This document shows positions 1 to 6,556 of a stretch of DNA of 64,000 nucleotides, one piece after another. The DNA comes from Ligilactobacillus pabuli (GTDB lineage Bacteria > Bacillota > Bacilli > Lactobacillales > Lactobacillaceae), in contig NZ_BQXH01000003.1 in NCBI RefSeq assembly GCF_022836475.1, positions 1 to 64,000 of the forward strand. Direction: 5' to 3'. Positions within the stretch are counted from its first letter, which is position 1; each line of letters opens with the position of its first letter. The notes under the pieces were generated by a model. That model did not search any database, had not been told where the DNA came from, and was given only the letters and a program-made list of their open reading frames with translations. Made by a program: the position numbers and the translations under genes.

Positions 1-52
1 GTGCTGTGAGGCATGGAGCGGACCATTACTAATCGGTCGAGGACTTAACCAA
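1..52 (+). rRNA. 23S rRNA, 3' end (partial)
   Basis: The window opens inside the last helix region of 23S rRNA. The segment ending in GAGGACTTAACCA is the usual 3' terminus in lactobacilli, and a 5S rRNA follows about 90 bases later. Only the final ~50 nt are present; the rest lies upstream of the window. The exact mature end (51-53) cannot be fixed by eye. Confidence 0.9.
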
Positions 53-142
53 AGAGTCGCGCGAGTGACTCGGTCCAAAGAATTACAAGAGATGAATGTT
101 ATTCAGTTTTGAGGGAATGGATCTCTCAAAAATAAACAAAAG

Positions 143-259
143 TGCGGCGATTATTGCACAAAGGCTACACCTGTTCCCATGCCGAACACAGAAGTTAAGC
201 TTTGTCACGCCGATAGTAGTTGGGGGATCGCCCCCTGTGAGGGTAGGTCGTTGCCGCGC
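143..259 (+). rRNA. rrf: 5S rRNA
   Basis: A 117-nt segment has 5' and 3' ends (GCGGCGA and TTGCCGC) that pair to form helix I. The internal segment CCGAACACAGAAGTTAAG is the universally conserved 5S loop. It lies between 23S and a tRNA cluster, as in typical Lactobacillales rRNA operons. Confidence 0.95.
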
Positions 260-271
260 TTTGTTTATTAT

Positions 272-344
272 TCCGGCATAGCTCAGTTGGTAGAGCATCT
301 GACTGTTAATCAGGGTGTCGACGGTTCGAGTCCGCCTGCCGGAG
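272..344 (+). tRNA. tRNA-Asn (GTT)
   Basis: A 73-nt cloverleaf: acceptor TCCGGCA pairs with TGCCGGA, D-arm AGCTCAGTTGGTAGAGC, anticodon loop CTGTTAA with GTT, T-loop GGTTCGAGTCC. CCA is not encoded. It is the first tRNA behind 5S in the rRNA operon. Confidence 0.97.
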
Positions 345-371
345 TTTTACAGTGTTAGTACTGTTAGTTAT

Positions 372-443
372 GACCCGTTGGTCAAGTGGTTAAGACACCG
401 CCCTTTCACGGCGGTAACATGGGTTCAAATCCCGTACGGGTCA
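372..443 (+). tRNA. tRNA-Glu (TTC)
   Basis: A 72-nt cloverleaf: acceptor GACCCGT / ACGGGTC, anticodon loop CTTTCAC with TTC, T-loop GGTTCAAATCC. CCA is not encoded. Second tRNA of the operon. Confidence 0.97.
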
Positions 444-462
444 GTTAGATAGAAATAGTTTT

Positions 463-535
463 GCCGGCTTAGCTCAGTTGGTAGAGCATCGGTATCGTAA
501 ACCGAGGGTCACAGGTTCGACTCCTGCAGCCGGCA
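463..535 (+). tRNA. tRNA-Thr (CGT), prophage integration target
   Basis: A 73-nt cloverleaf: acceptor GCCGGCT / AGCCGGC, anticodon stem TCGGT/ACCGA enclosing ATCGTAA (anticodon CGT, reads ACG). Its last 12 bases lie inside the phage core repeat (524-536). The tRNA therefore stays intact at the left attachment junction, the normal outcome for tyrosine integrases that use tRNA 3' ends. Confidence 0.97.
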
Positions 536-536
536 T
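524..536. repeat. attL core of the prophage
   Basis: CTGCAGCCGGCAT at the 3' end of tRNA-Thr recurs exactly once more, at 36852-36864, directly repeated. The repeats bracket every phage gene, with the integrase gene next to this side. The 13-bp core length is what is visible; flanking bases differ. Confidence 0.85.
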
Positions 537-583
537 CATAAAGTGACTTAAAGCATTGATATAACAGCATTCTTGATTGCTAA

Positions 584-601
584 GTGCAACAAAAGTGCAA
601 C
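584..601 (+). promoter_or_regulatory. left integrase arm-type site candidates
   Basis: GTGCAAC occurs twice 11 bp apart (584-590 and 595-601), about 50 bp from the attL core. The same pair, 12 bp apart, lies at 36741-36759 inside attR. Paired short direct repeats flanking the core on both arms are typical for arm-type binding of tyrosine integrases. Function is inferred. Confidence 0.55.
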
Positions 602-646
602 AAGGTACCTACTTTGCAACATCTGCAGAGTGGGTACCTTTTTTAT
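602..646 (+). terminator. rho-independent terminator behind the rRNA/tRNA operon
   Basis: AAGGTACC (602-609) pairs with GGTACCTT (633-640), the helix extends inward through wobble pairs, and a run of six T follows on the + strand. It would stop rRNA/tRNA read-through from entering the prophage. It overlaps the integrase stop codon. In the other direction the T-run is poor. Confidence 0.7.
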
Positions 647-1733
647 TTGTCAGATTATCAAGTAGTAATTCAATTAAATCGTCGGACTTTGCTTTGTACT
701 CGTCAATCAAATAAGCATAACGTTTTGATGTGGTCGTCATGTCGGTATGGCCAAGACGTTTACTAATTGCGTATAAGTCAGCACCCTGAGAAAGCAGATA
801 AGCCACGTGCGAGTGTCTGAGACTGTGGAAGTGGAAGCCTTGTCGATTGATGTCGCAATCTTGAAGAAGGCTTCTAAGTGTCTTATTGACTGCGTTAGAA
901 GTAGGGATAGTGCCATACTGATTAACAAACACCATTCCAGAATCAGCGTGATGCAGTTGTTCAAGAATATCCAGCAAATCATCATTGATGCGAATAATGC
1001 GAGTCGAGCCTTCGGTTTTAGTTGGCTTAAATTTGTTGTTAAGTGCATCCCATGATTTGTTGATAGAGATCGTTCGCCAATTAAAGTTAATATCTTTCCA
1101 AGTTAATGCTTGAATCTCGCCTAAACGTGCGCCAGTATAAATTGCTGTTAATATCATGTATCGGCTAGTGAAGTGTGGGTTTAGTTTTGATTGAGTATGG
1201 CTGATTAACGTTTGAATTTCGGAGATGTTAAGATAGTCCACTGTTATTTCACGACTCTTATCCCACGTGAGAGAGACATTCTGGGTGAAGTCTTTCTTGA
1301 TTAGATCATCATAGACAGCCGACTTAACGCACGCTCGCACAATGGAGTTTAGTTTCTTGACAGTTTCTGGCGCATGATCAGCGCCATAACTATTGATAAA
1401 TTTCTGGTATTTTCGGCGATCGACTTTTTTAATGTTTATTTTCTCGAAAGCGTGATGGAGCTCACGTGAGATTATTCGATAGCGATTAGCAGTGACCTGA
1501 GAAACCTTGTTTTCTTTGTAAAGCTGAAACCATTCGTCGAAATAATCTGCGAAAGGTACTTCACGCACATCCACATTATTATTAGCCACATCATTTTCGA
1601 AACTGATTGCATACAAGCGGGCTTCATTCTTAGTCTTAAAGCCTGCTTTATATTTCTGTTTTAGTTCACCGTCAGCATCGCGCCACGATACGCGAACCCC
1701 CCAACCAGTGGAAGTTTTTCGATAACTTGCCAT
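609..1733 (-). CDS. int: phage tyrosine integrase
   Basis: Catalyses site-specific recombination between phage and the tRNA-Thr attachment site. The 374-aa protein has the expected order: an N-terminal AP2-like arm-binding segment (WGVRVSWRDADGE), a SAM-like core-binding domain, then the catalytic domain with Arg near 203 (TGARLGE), the HxxR box (HSLRH, ~303-307), a His in RLGHTD (~329) and the nucleophile Tyr in KRYAYL (~339). Start MASYRK is chosen because AAAGGA lies 9 nt upstream; the upstream in-frame ATG at 1742 would touch the Shine-Dalgarno. It lies next to attL, as usual. Confidence 0.95.
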   Translation of the reverse strand: MASYRKTSTGWGVRVSWRDADGELKQKYKAGFKTKNEARLYAISFENDVANNNVDVREVPFADYFDEWFQLYKENKVSQVTANRYRIISRELHHAFEKINIKKVDRRKYQKFINSYGADHAPETVKKLNSIVRACVKSAVYDDLIKKDFTQNVSLTWDKSREITVDYLNISEIQTLISHTQSKLNPHFTSRYMILTAIYTGARLGEIQALTWKDINFNWRTISINKSWDALNNKFKPTKTEGSTRIIRINDDLLDILEQLHHADSGMVFVNQYGTIPTSNAVNKTLRSLLQDCDINRQGFHFHSLRHSHVAYLLSQGADLYAISKRLGHTDMTTTSKRYAYLIDEYKAKSDDLIELLLDNLTNKKGTHSADVAK

Positions 1734-1767
1734 TTTAATCATTCCTTTCTGTGTTATAATAATAAAA

Positions 1768-1838
1768 GGGCATACTTGTCCCTGAGCAATTAAGCGAGCA
1801 CATCCTAAACTTTGGCGAGTGGGGGATGTGTTTTTTTA
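1768..1838 (+). ncRNA. putative small RNA between int and the Ltp-like gene
   Basis: On the + strand a perfect extended -10 (TGTTATAAT, 1752-1760) is followed by ~70 nt ending in a hairpin, CACATCC (1799-1805) with GGATGTG (1824-1830), and seven T. No ORF fits. The orientation is opposite to int and the Ltp-like gene, so the RNA would be antisense to the int leader. A structured RNA near phage integrase genes of Lactobacillales (Lacto-int) exists in Rfam; identity was not tested. There is no good -35. Confidence 0.4.
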
Positions 1839-2378
1839 TTAATCATCTATATGTTGAATTGCATAATCGGCTTCCTGAGATGTAAATTGTTCGCCGGCCT
1901 CTGAAGTTAATTGTTCGTGTATTGAATCATTGGACATGTCTTGTTCTTCACGATAATCTTTGGCTTTCTCTAATGCATTTTTGTTATAGTCGACCTTAAT
2001 ATTATCTACTGCATATTGTGCAGCCTTTTCTGGGAAGCCTTCACCTGCATCAGAAGTTAGCTGATCATAAATACCTGCTTTTGACATATTCATGGTGTCG
2101 GCGTAAGTTTGTCCCTTTCGTTGAGCTGCTCTATATTCAGCCGGTACATCATCTTTTTTCTCACTTGTTTTGCTAGAATCACTTGATGTTTTTTCTTCAG
2201 TCTTTTCGCTAGAAGATGAATCGCTTAATGTGTCGCTTTCATTACTACCCATTGATCCAGCAAATATAAATACAACAAGTACAACTAGAACCCAAAACCA
2301 AATTCTTTTATAAAAAGGTTTTTTAACCTTTACATAATATTTTTTTCCGTCTTCGCCAGTTACTTTTTTCTTTGCCAT
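1839..2378 (-). CDS. Ltp-like superinfection exclusion protein, membrane-anchored
   Basis: 179 aa. After a basic N-terminus, residues ~25-45 form one transmembrane helix (WFWVLVVLVVFIFAGSM). A Ser/Glu/Lys-rich linker follows, then two helical repeats of the Ltp type: YADTMNMSKAGIYDQLTS and YREEQDMSNDSIHEQLTS, each followed by AGE and an aromatic YA motif. In Streptococcus phage TP-J34, Ltp lipoprotein blocks DNA injection of incoming phages. Here a TM anchor replaces the lipobox. ATG at 2378 is preceded by GGAGG at 8 nt. The gene sits between repressor and integrase, the usual place for lysogen-expressed exclusion genes. Confidence 0.75.
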   Translation of the reverse strand: MAKKKVTGEDGKKYYVKVKKPFYKRIWFWVLVVLVVFIFAGSMGSNESDTLSDSSSSEKTEEKTSSDSSKTSEKKDDVPAEYRAAQRKGQTYADTMNMSKAGIYDQLTSDAGEGFPEKAAQYAVDNIKVDYNKNALEKAKDYREEQDMSNDSIHEQLTSEAGEQFTSQEADYAIQHIDD

Positions 2379-2460
2379 TTGTAATTCCTCCAAATATAAT
2401 ATTTCCTCGGTTTTTAACGTCCACGAGGTACGGACTATGTATTATTTTAATTAAATATGT

Positions 2461-2546
2461 AATGTGTCCAACTTCATGGTATATTTGAGTTGAACACATA
2501 TTCTCATGCTCTAGCCGGTCCCTAAATTCTGGCTAGGGCGTTTTTT
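2461..2546 (+). ncRNA. hairpin pair with + strand terminator, possible small RNA
   Basis: Two hairpins: GTGT-CC-AAC (near 2464) with GTT-GA-ACAC, then CTAGCC (2511-2516) with GGCTAG (2531-2536), followed by GGCG and six T. The T-run is on the + strand although both flanking genes are on the minus strand, so this is not a normal terminator for the repressor gene. AT-rich -10-like sequences lie upstream, but no clear promoter. Confidence 0.3.
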
Positions 2547-3162
2547 ATAGGTCGGCAACGAATCGCATTGCCTTTCCTATTATTCTGCCAGTGTAATCAT
2601 CTGATAAAATTATTGGATCGTATTCGTGATTGTCTGGCATCAGCATGACAATGTCGCCCTGGTGCTTGATCCGTTTCAATGTGGCCTCATTGTCATTGTC
2701 GACAAGTACCGCAGCGATCTCGCCATCTTCCACAGTTGGTTGCTCTCGTATCAATACATACGAACCATTCGGTATTGTCGGCTCCATTGACTGACCTTTT
2801 GCTTTAAGATAGAAAACTGTTCCGCTTGGTAACAGATCAGCAATAGTTTCACGATAACCTTCAATATTTTCATCGGCAGTGATTGGATCGCCGCAAGCGA
2901 TGGCTCCAAGGACGGGAATACGGCGAATACCGGTAGTTATTGGTTTAACATTGTCAGGATAAGGAAAAAACTCGTTTATGCTAACATGGAAAACTTTTGA
3001 TAATGAAAATAAGACATCCTGTTTTGGCTGTCGTGTTCCTGCTTCGTAATTAGCAATTGCACTTTTGCCGATGCCTAATTGTTTAGCAAGATCAGTCTGG
3101 GTCCAATTTCTTTGTTCACGAAAATATTTGATTTTGGTTCCAGCATATTTTGCTAAATCCAT
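2545..3162 (-). CDS. CI-like prophage repressor with S24 autopeptidase domain
   Basis: Keeps the lytic promoters off in the lysogen. 205 aa: an N-terminal XRE helix-turn-helix (TDLAKQLGIGKSAIANYEAG, ~24-43), then an S24/LexA-type domain with catalytic Ser in GQSMEPT and Lys in ATLKRIK. The expected self-cleavage site is Cys-Gly in GAIACGDPI, resembling UmuD more than the usual Ala-Gly. This predicts RecA-triggered induction. ATG 3162 is chosen because AGGAGGTGAACGTT precedes it; the open frame continues upstream to 3231 without a ribosome binding site. Confidence 0.93.
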   Translation of the reverse strand: MDLAKYAGTKIKYFREQRNWTQTDLAKQLGIGKSAIANYEAGTRQPKQDVLFSLSKVFHVSINEFFPYPDNVKPITTGIRRIPVLGAIACGDPITADENIEGYRETIADLLPSGTVFYLKAKGQSMEPTIPNGSYVLIREQPTVEDGEIAAVLVDNDNEATLKRIKHQGDIVMLMPDNHEYDPIILSDDYTGRIIGKAMRFVADL

Positions 3163-3165
3163 AAC

Positions 3166-3285
3166 GTTCACCTCCTGTGTACACTTAATATAATACATTG
3201 CACTACTATAGTAGTCAATAACAAAAATCACGAAAAGTGAACTTTTTTTACTTTAACGCTTGATTTATGTTCACGTATCGTGTAC
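3166..3285. promoter_or_regulatory. CI/Cro switch: divergent promoters and three operators
   Basis: Repressor promoter on the minus strand: TTGACT (3213-3218) and TATTAT (3190-3195), spacer 17. Lytic promoter on the + strand: TATAAT (3286-3291) with a weak -35. Operators share GTTCAC-N5-GTGTAC at 3166-3182 and 3269-3285, plus AATCAC-N5-GTGAAC at 3226-3242. One covers the repressor Shine-Dalgarno, one lies upstream of its -35, and one sits in the lytic promoter spacer. A separate 14-bp palindrome, ACTACTATAGTAGT (3202-3215), fills the repressor promoter spacer. Confidence 0.7.
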
Positions 3286-3324
3286 TATAATAACATAGAG
3301 TTCAGGAAGGAGATGAGAAACAAA

Positions 3325-3546
3325 ATGCAATATATTCTAACAGGCATTAGAAAAGAGCACGGAGAACTACAAGATGATTTGGCGAAAATGCTTAACATCA
3401 GTACTGCGGCATATCGCAACAAAGAACAAGGGAAGACTCAATTCAAAATGGATGAGATGTTTAAAATTGCTGATCATTACAACGTTAAGATTGAGGATAT
3501 TTTTTTGCCTAGGAAGTACACGTTACGTGAACTAGAACGGCAATAG
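3325..3546 (+). CDS. Cro-like XRE transcriptional regulator
   Basis: 73 aa, first gene of the rightward transcript, divergent from CI. It carries an HTH (QDDLAKMLNISTAAYRNKEQ) and the Cro-type tail IEDIFLPRKY. It probably competes with CI for the three operators upstream. ATG 3325 lies 12 nt behind GGAG; an in-frame ATG at 3313 abuts the Shine-Dalgarno and is less likely. Confidence 0.85.
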   Translation: MQYILTGIRKEHGELQDDLAKMLNISTAAYRNKEQGKTQFKMDEMFKIADHYNVKIEDIFLPRKYTLRELERQ

Positions 3547-3561
3547 AAAGGAATGGTGATT

Positions 3562-3891
3562 ATGATGCAACAGACTCTCTCAATCACTTTTCCCAAGCAA
3601 GAAATCCAAGCGATGGTTCAGCAACAAGCAGAACGTTACTTTGAAGAATTAACCACTGGCAAAACATGGACGTTAGACGAGTTCCGCAAGAATTGCTGTG
3701 GGAGCAAGTCACCCGATTGGGTCAAGCTGTTTGTGTTTGCTGAGTTTCGAGAAGAAATTGATTATCGTCACGGTGGGTGGTTGAAGTTTAGCCGGGGGCG
3801 TGGCAGTCAGTTTATTATCTTCGCCAAGCCAGCCTGTGAGTGGATGGAAGACAATCGGGACCGCATCGACTGGGAGGCGAAATTGCCATGA
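3562..3891 (+). CDS. DUF771-like phage protein
   Basis: 109 aa, early region. An N-terminal helical part (MMQQTLSITFPKQEI) is followed by a basic HTH-like body with SPDWVKLFVFAEFREEI and a C-terminal KPACEWMEDN. The pattern resembles the DUF771 family found beside excisionase/antirepressor genes of Gram-positive phages; function unknown, possibly DNA-binding. AAAGGA lies 9 nt before ATG 3562. Its TGA overlaps the next start (ATGA), suggesting translational coupling. Confidence 0.65.
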   Translation: MMQQTLSITFPKQEIQAMVQQQAERYFEELTTGKTWTLDEFRKNCCGSKSPDWVKLFVFAEFREEIDYRHGGWLKFSRGRGSQFIIFAKPACEWMEDNRDRIDWEAKLP

Positions 3892-3980
3892 CACCAATAG
3901 GGACTGTGATGTTGTCAGTTGTCCTTTTCATCGCTTGGAAAGCCTTGAGGGCCTTAATTGAAAGGTGGTGGGGAAAATGA
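3888..3980 (+). CDS. small membrane protein, 30 aa
   Basis: An ATGA overlap at both ends (start on the DUF771 stop, stop on the next start) argues for a real coupled gene. The peptide has one hydrophobic helix (GTVMLSVVLFIAWKAL) and a basic amphipathic tail ending RWWGK. No family recognised. Confidence 0.5.
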   Translation: MTPIGTVMLSVVLFIAWKALRALIERWWGK

Positions 3981-4222
3981 AGTATACGAAAGAAAACTTC
4001 CAACGTGGCTTAAAAGTTCAAATGGCAGTTTTTAATTTAAATGTTAGCGATGTCGCTAAAAAAACAGGACTTAGCAGAGGTACTATATCTAATTTACTAA
4101 ATAATAAAGTGACTCCAGATATGTCGTTCAGGATTGGGACATTATCAAAATTATGTACCCTCTTTAAGTGCACGCCGAACGATTTATTTAAGGAAGCACC
4201 AAAGGGGTGGGGGAAACGTTAA
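3977..4222 (+). CDS. XRE-family DNA-binding protein
   Basis: 81 aa with a classic HTH (VSDVAKKTGLSRGTISNLLN, ~20-39) and a FKCTPNDLF C-terminal helix as in small Cro/CI-type regulators. ATG 3977 overlaps the preceding stop; the SD-like GGTGGGG lies just upstream. It is a second rightward regulator of the early operon; the target is unknown. Confidence 0.8.
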   Translation: MKYTKENFQRGLKVQMAVFNLNVSDVAKKTGLSRGTISNLLNNKVTPDMSFRIGTLSKLCTLFKCTPNDLFKEAPKGWGKR

Positions 4223-4380
4223 GTATTGCAATTGTCGGACTGCTAACGGTGTTGTGCCTTATCTTGGACGACATCGAGTGGAGCCTTGAGGGAAAGAGGT
4301 GGAAAGATGAACTGGGTACTGATTCAACAAATAGGAATGACGATTCTAGTAGTGATTCTGTTAATAATCGCAGTAATTAG
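4207..4380 (+). CDS. possible small membrane protein (GTG start)
   Basis: 57-codon frame from GTG 4207, overlapping the HTH gene end and 74 nt of the next small ORF. The N-terminus is hydrophobic (IAIVGLLTVLCLIL) and the C-terminus polar (DDSSSDSVNN). The start has no clean ribosome binding site, and the overlap with 4307-4456 means only one of the two frames may be used. Confidence 0.3.
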   Translation: MGETLSIAIVGLLTVLCLILDDIEWSLEGKRWKDELGTDSTNRNDDSSSDSVNNRSN

Positions 4381-4456
4381 TTTGTGGAAAGTTGTGCCAG
4401 AAATCAACAAGATAGTTCGGGGCGCAGCACTAGAAGAAGGCGAGAAAAATGAGTAG
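4307..4456 (+). CDS. small membrane protein, 49 aa
   Basis: ATG 4307 is preceded by GAGGTGG at 4 nt. One strongly hydrophobic helix (MTILVVILLIIAVISLW) is followed by a short charged tail (EEGEKNE). The stop overlaps the start of the AP2 gene by 8 nt. Family not recognised; the single-helix topology resembles many early phage micro-proteins. Confidence 0.55.
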   Translation: MNWVLIQQIGMTILVVILLIIAVISLWKVVPEINKIVRGAALEEGEKNE

Positions 4457-4940
4457 AGTAATCGATCTGACGGGACAGCGGTTTGGCAGGTTGACAGTTG
4501 TTCAATTTTATCAAAGAAAAAATGGAAGAACTTTTTGGAAATGTCAGTGCACTTGTGGAAATCAGACTATTTCAAGAGCCGATGCTTTGAAATCTGGAAG
4601 TGTGAAAAGCTGTGGCTGTTTTGCAAAAGAAAAACACAAACTTGATTTTGAAAAATTCGCTAGAAGCAAAAGACAAAAAAATGATTTAAAAGAAAACACG
4701 GATTTAACAAATTTGGTCGATAAACCGCAATCAAATAGTTTAAGTGGAATCAGAGGTGTTTGTTTTTCAAAAGGTGAACAATTATGGATAGCTACTTTAA
4801 ATCTGAAAGGAAAAAATATTCTTCATAAACGTTTCAAAAACAAGCAAGATGCGATCAATGCTCGTAAAGAAGCAGAAGAGAAATATTTCAAGCCGATTTT
4901 AGAAAAATATAAAAATAGCCACTCCTGCCAGAGTGACTAA
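4449..4940 (+). CDS. zinc-finger plus AP2-like DNA-binding phage protein
   Basis: 163 aa. Residues ~8-57 form the compact Cys cluster common in phage AP2/HNH proteins (DLTGQRFGRLTV; CQCTCGN; VKSCGC). Residues ~98-150 look like an AP2/ERF-type fold (SGIRGVCFSKGEQLWIATL, then KRFKNKQDAINARKEAEEKY). No HNH motif is visible, so it is probably a DNA-binding remnant or relative of AP2 homing endonucleases rather than an active nuclease. Confidence 0.65.
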   Translation: MSRVIDLTGQRFGRLTVVQFYQRKNGRTFWKCQCTCGNQTISRADALKSGSVKSCGCFAKEKHKLDFEKFARSKRQKNDLKENTDLTNLVDKPQSNSLSGIRGVCFSKGEQLWIATLNLKGKNILHKRFKNKQDAINARKEAEEKYFKPILEKYKNSHSCQSD

Positions 4941-4984
4941 GCAAAATATTCAATGTGGTTATTATACCACAGATTGGAGAGCTT

Positions 4985-5194
4985 ATGGACAAATACCGAG
5001 AAACGTTGCATGTGATTGCGAACATGTCAACAGAGCAGAAGATTTCGTTTCTGACACGCTTGTTGGCCGACAATGATGCGAAGTTAAGCATCTTCGAGCG
5101 CAATGACCTGCAAGCAACGATCACGAACCTAAGAAAGCAGAGGGAACAACATGCCAAATATAAATTGGGACCGCAGTATGGAACAGGCAGATAG
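4985..5194 (+). CDS. hypothetical phage protein
   Basis: 69 aa, helical, charged (MDKYRETLHVIANMSTEQKI). ATG 4985 is preceded by GGAGAG. It overlaps the next small gene by 44 nt in another frame. No family recognised. Confidence 0.55.
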   Translation: MDKYRETLHVIANMSTEQKISFLTRLLADNDAKLSIFERNDLQATITNLRKQREQHAKYKLGPQYGTGR

Positions 5195-5261
5195 AAACCT
5201 GCAAATGGACCCGCCCACATACGACTGGGACGAACGAGAGGATGTGGCAGAAGATGATTGA
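5151..5261 (+). CDS. hypothetical phage micro-protein, 36 aa
   Basis: ATG 5151 with GAGGG about 7 nt upstream. Very acidic peptide (MPNINWDRSMEQADRN, ending REDVAEDD). It overlaps genes on both sides, as is common in this early operon. Function unknown. Confidence 0.45.
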   Translation: MPNINWDRSMEQADRNLQMDPPTYDWDEREDVAEDD

Positions 5262-5400
5262 CGAAGCACAACGTATCTTATTGAAGCTAGTCGATTGCAA
5301 GAACGAACGCATCAACTATGAAGGACCGACAGACACCATCAAAGGCATTCAGTTAGCAATTGACTGTGTGACGGAGTACATGCGCAAGAAAGGGGAATAA
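5254..5400 (+). CDS. hypothetical phage protein, 48 aa
   Basis: ATG 5254 overlaps the preceding stop (ATGATTGA). Helical peptide MIDEAQRILLKLVDCKNERI, ending EYMRKKGE. It ends 2 nt before the Gp157 gene, whose ribosome binding site (AAAGGGG) lies in its last codons. Family not recognised. Confidence 0.5.
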   Translation: MIDEAQRILLKLVDCKNERINYEGPTDTIKGIQLAIDCVTEYMRKKGE

Positions 5401-5402
5401 GC

Positions 5403-5876
5403 ATGAACCTATACGATTTAAACGATGCTTACAAACAGTTAGCTTACTCAGACGCTGACCCAGAAGTCATTAAGGACACGCTCGATTCAATCAACGATGA
5501 GTTTAACTTGAAACTCGATAACATTGCATCATGGATCGAATCAAACAAGAGCCAAATTGAGTGGGCCAAGAAAAAAGCACAGGAGTTCTCGGAGTTGGCC
5601 AAGCAATTAGACAACCGAAACAAATCATTAAACGAGTACCTGGCGGCGGCAATTGACGACCGAGGGGTTAAGTCAGTGCAGACTGAAAACCATTTGTTAC
5701 GGCCGAGAAACTACCGTGCAAGCGTGCGAATCGTGGATGAGAGCAAAATACCGGCTGATTACGTCCACACAGAGACTGTCACTAAGATTGACAAGAAACA
5801 ACTGTACAGCGACTTAAAAGCTGGCAACGTTCCAGGTGCTGAATTGAAACCGAACCGAGGGGTGGTGATTAAATAA
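5403..5876 (+). CDS. Siphovirus Gp157-family protein
   Basis: 157 aa with a long N-terminal coiled coil (~25-85: DTLDSINDEFNLKLDNIASW, then KKKAQEFSELAKQLDNR) and a small basic beta domain (SVQTENHLLRPRNYRAS). This is the Gp157 family first noted in Streptococcus thermophilus phages, always beside the recombination ATPase. Its role is not settled; it likely works with the neighbouring ATPase. It overlaps that gene by one base (TAATG). Confidence 0.85.
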   Translation: MNLYDLNDAYKQLAYSDADPEVIKDTLDSINDEFNLKLDNIASWIESNKSQIEWAKKKAQEFSELAKQLDNRNKSLNEYLAAAIDDRGVKSVQTENHLLRPRNYRASVRIVDESKIPADYVHTETVTKIDKKQLYSDLKAGNVPGAELKPNRGVVIK

Positions 5877-6553
5877 TGGAAATCAAATCGTTAAAGGACA
5901 CAAGCCGAACCGAGCAATGGCGTGTCTGCTTGTACGGCAAGCCAGGTGTCGGAAAGACAAGCTCTGCGAAGTACCTTAAAGGCAAGACGCTAATTCTAGC
6001 ATTAGATAACTCAGCCAAAGTGTTAGGCGGTACAGACATTGATGTGATTGAGTTCAATCGGCAACAACCAGGGCAAGAGATCAATGATTTTATTAAAGAA
6101 GTTCCTAGCTTTATTGGGGGTTACCAGAATCTAATTGTTGATAACATTTCATCTTTTGAAAAAGACTGGTTTGTTGAGCAAGCTCGAAATTCTAAGAGCG
6201 GTATTCGCAATGAGCTGCAAGATTACTCAGGATATACAAACTATTTTGCACGACTTATCTCAGCAATCTACCGTTTGCCCGTCAACATCTTAGTAACAGC
6301 GTGGGAAAGTCAACGACCAATTACAACTGCAAACGGTCAGCAATTCAACCAGTACGCACCAGCTGTCCGTGACAATGTACGCGATTTATTTATGGGCTTG
6401 ACCGACATTGTGGGTCGAATGATTGCAAAACCAGACAGTGGCGAACGTGGCGTGATTCTTGAAGGCGATGATGGAACTTTTGCTAAAAACCGGTTAGACG
6501 ATCGTAAGGGATGCAAGATTGAAGAATTGTTTAACTTTGAGGATGGTGATTAG
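5876..6553 (+). CDS. AAA ATPase, Sak4-like phage recombinase
   Basis: 225 aa RecA-like core: Walker A GKPGVGKTS (~21-29), Walker B NLIVDNI (~86-92), later sensor region ILVTAWESQ. This AAA_24/Sak4 type anneals or pairs single-stranded DNA during phage recombination, usually with an SSB (here the DUF669 gene). It is translationally coupled to Gp157 and followed 4 nt later by the helicase gene. Confidence 0.85.
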   Translation: MEIKSLKDTSRTEQWRVCLYGKPGVGKTSSAKYLKGKTLILALDNSAKVLGGTDIDVIEFNRQQPGQEINDFIKEVPSFIGGYQNLIVDNISSFEKDWFVEQARNSKSGIRNELQDYSGYTNYFARLISAIYRLPVNILVTAWESQRPITTANGQQFNQYAPAVRDNVRDLFMGLTDIVGRMIAKPDSGERGVILEGDDGTFAKNRLDDRKGCKIEELFNFEDGD

Positions 6554-6556
6554 GGA

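Noticed and set aside
83-298. short ORFs over the 5S rRNA
   Set aside because: They lie inside rRNA and spacer; no coding evidence.
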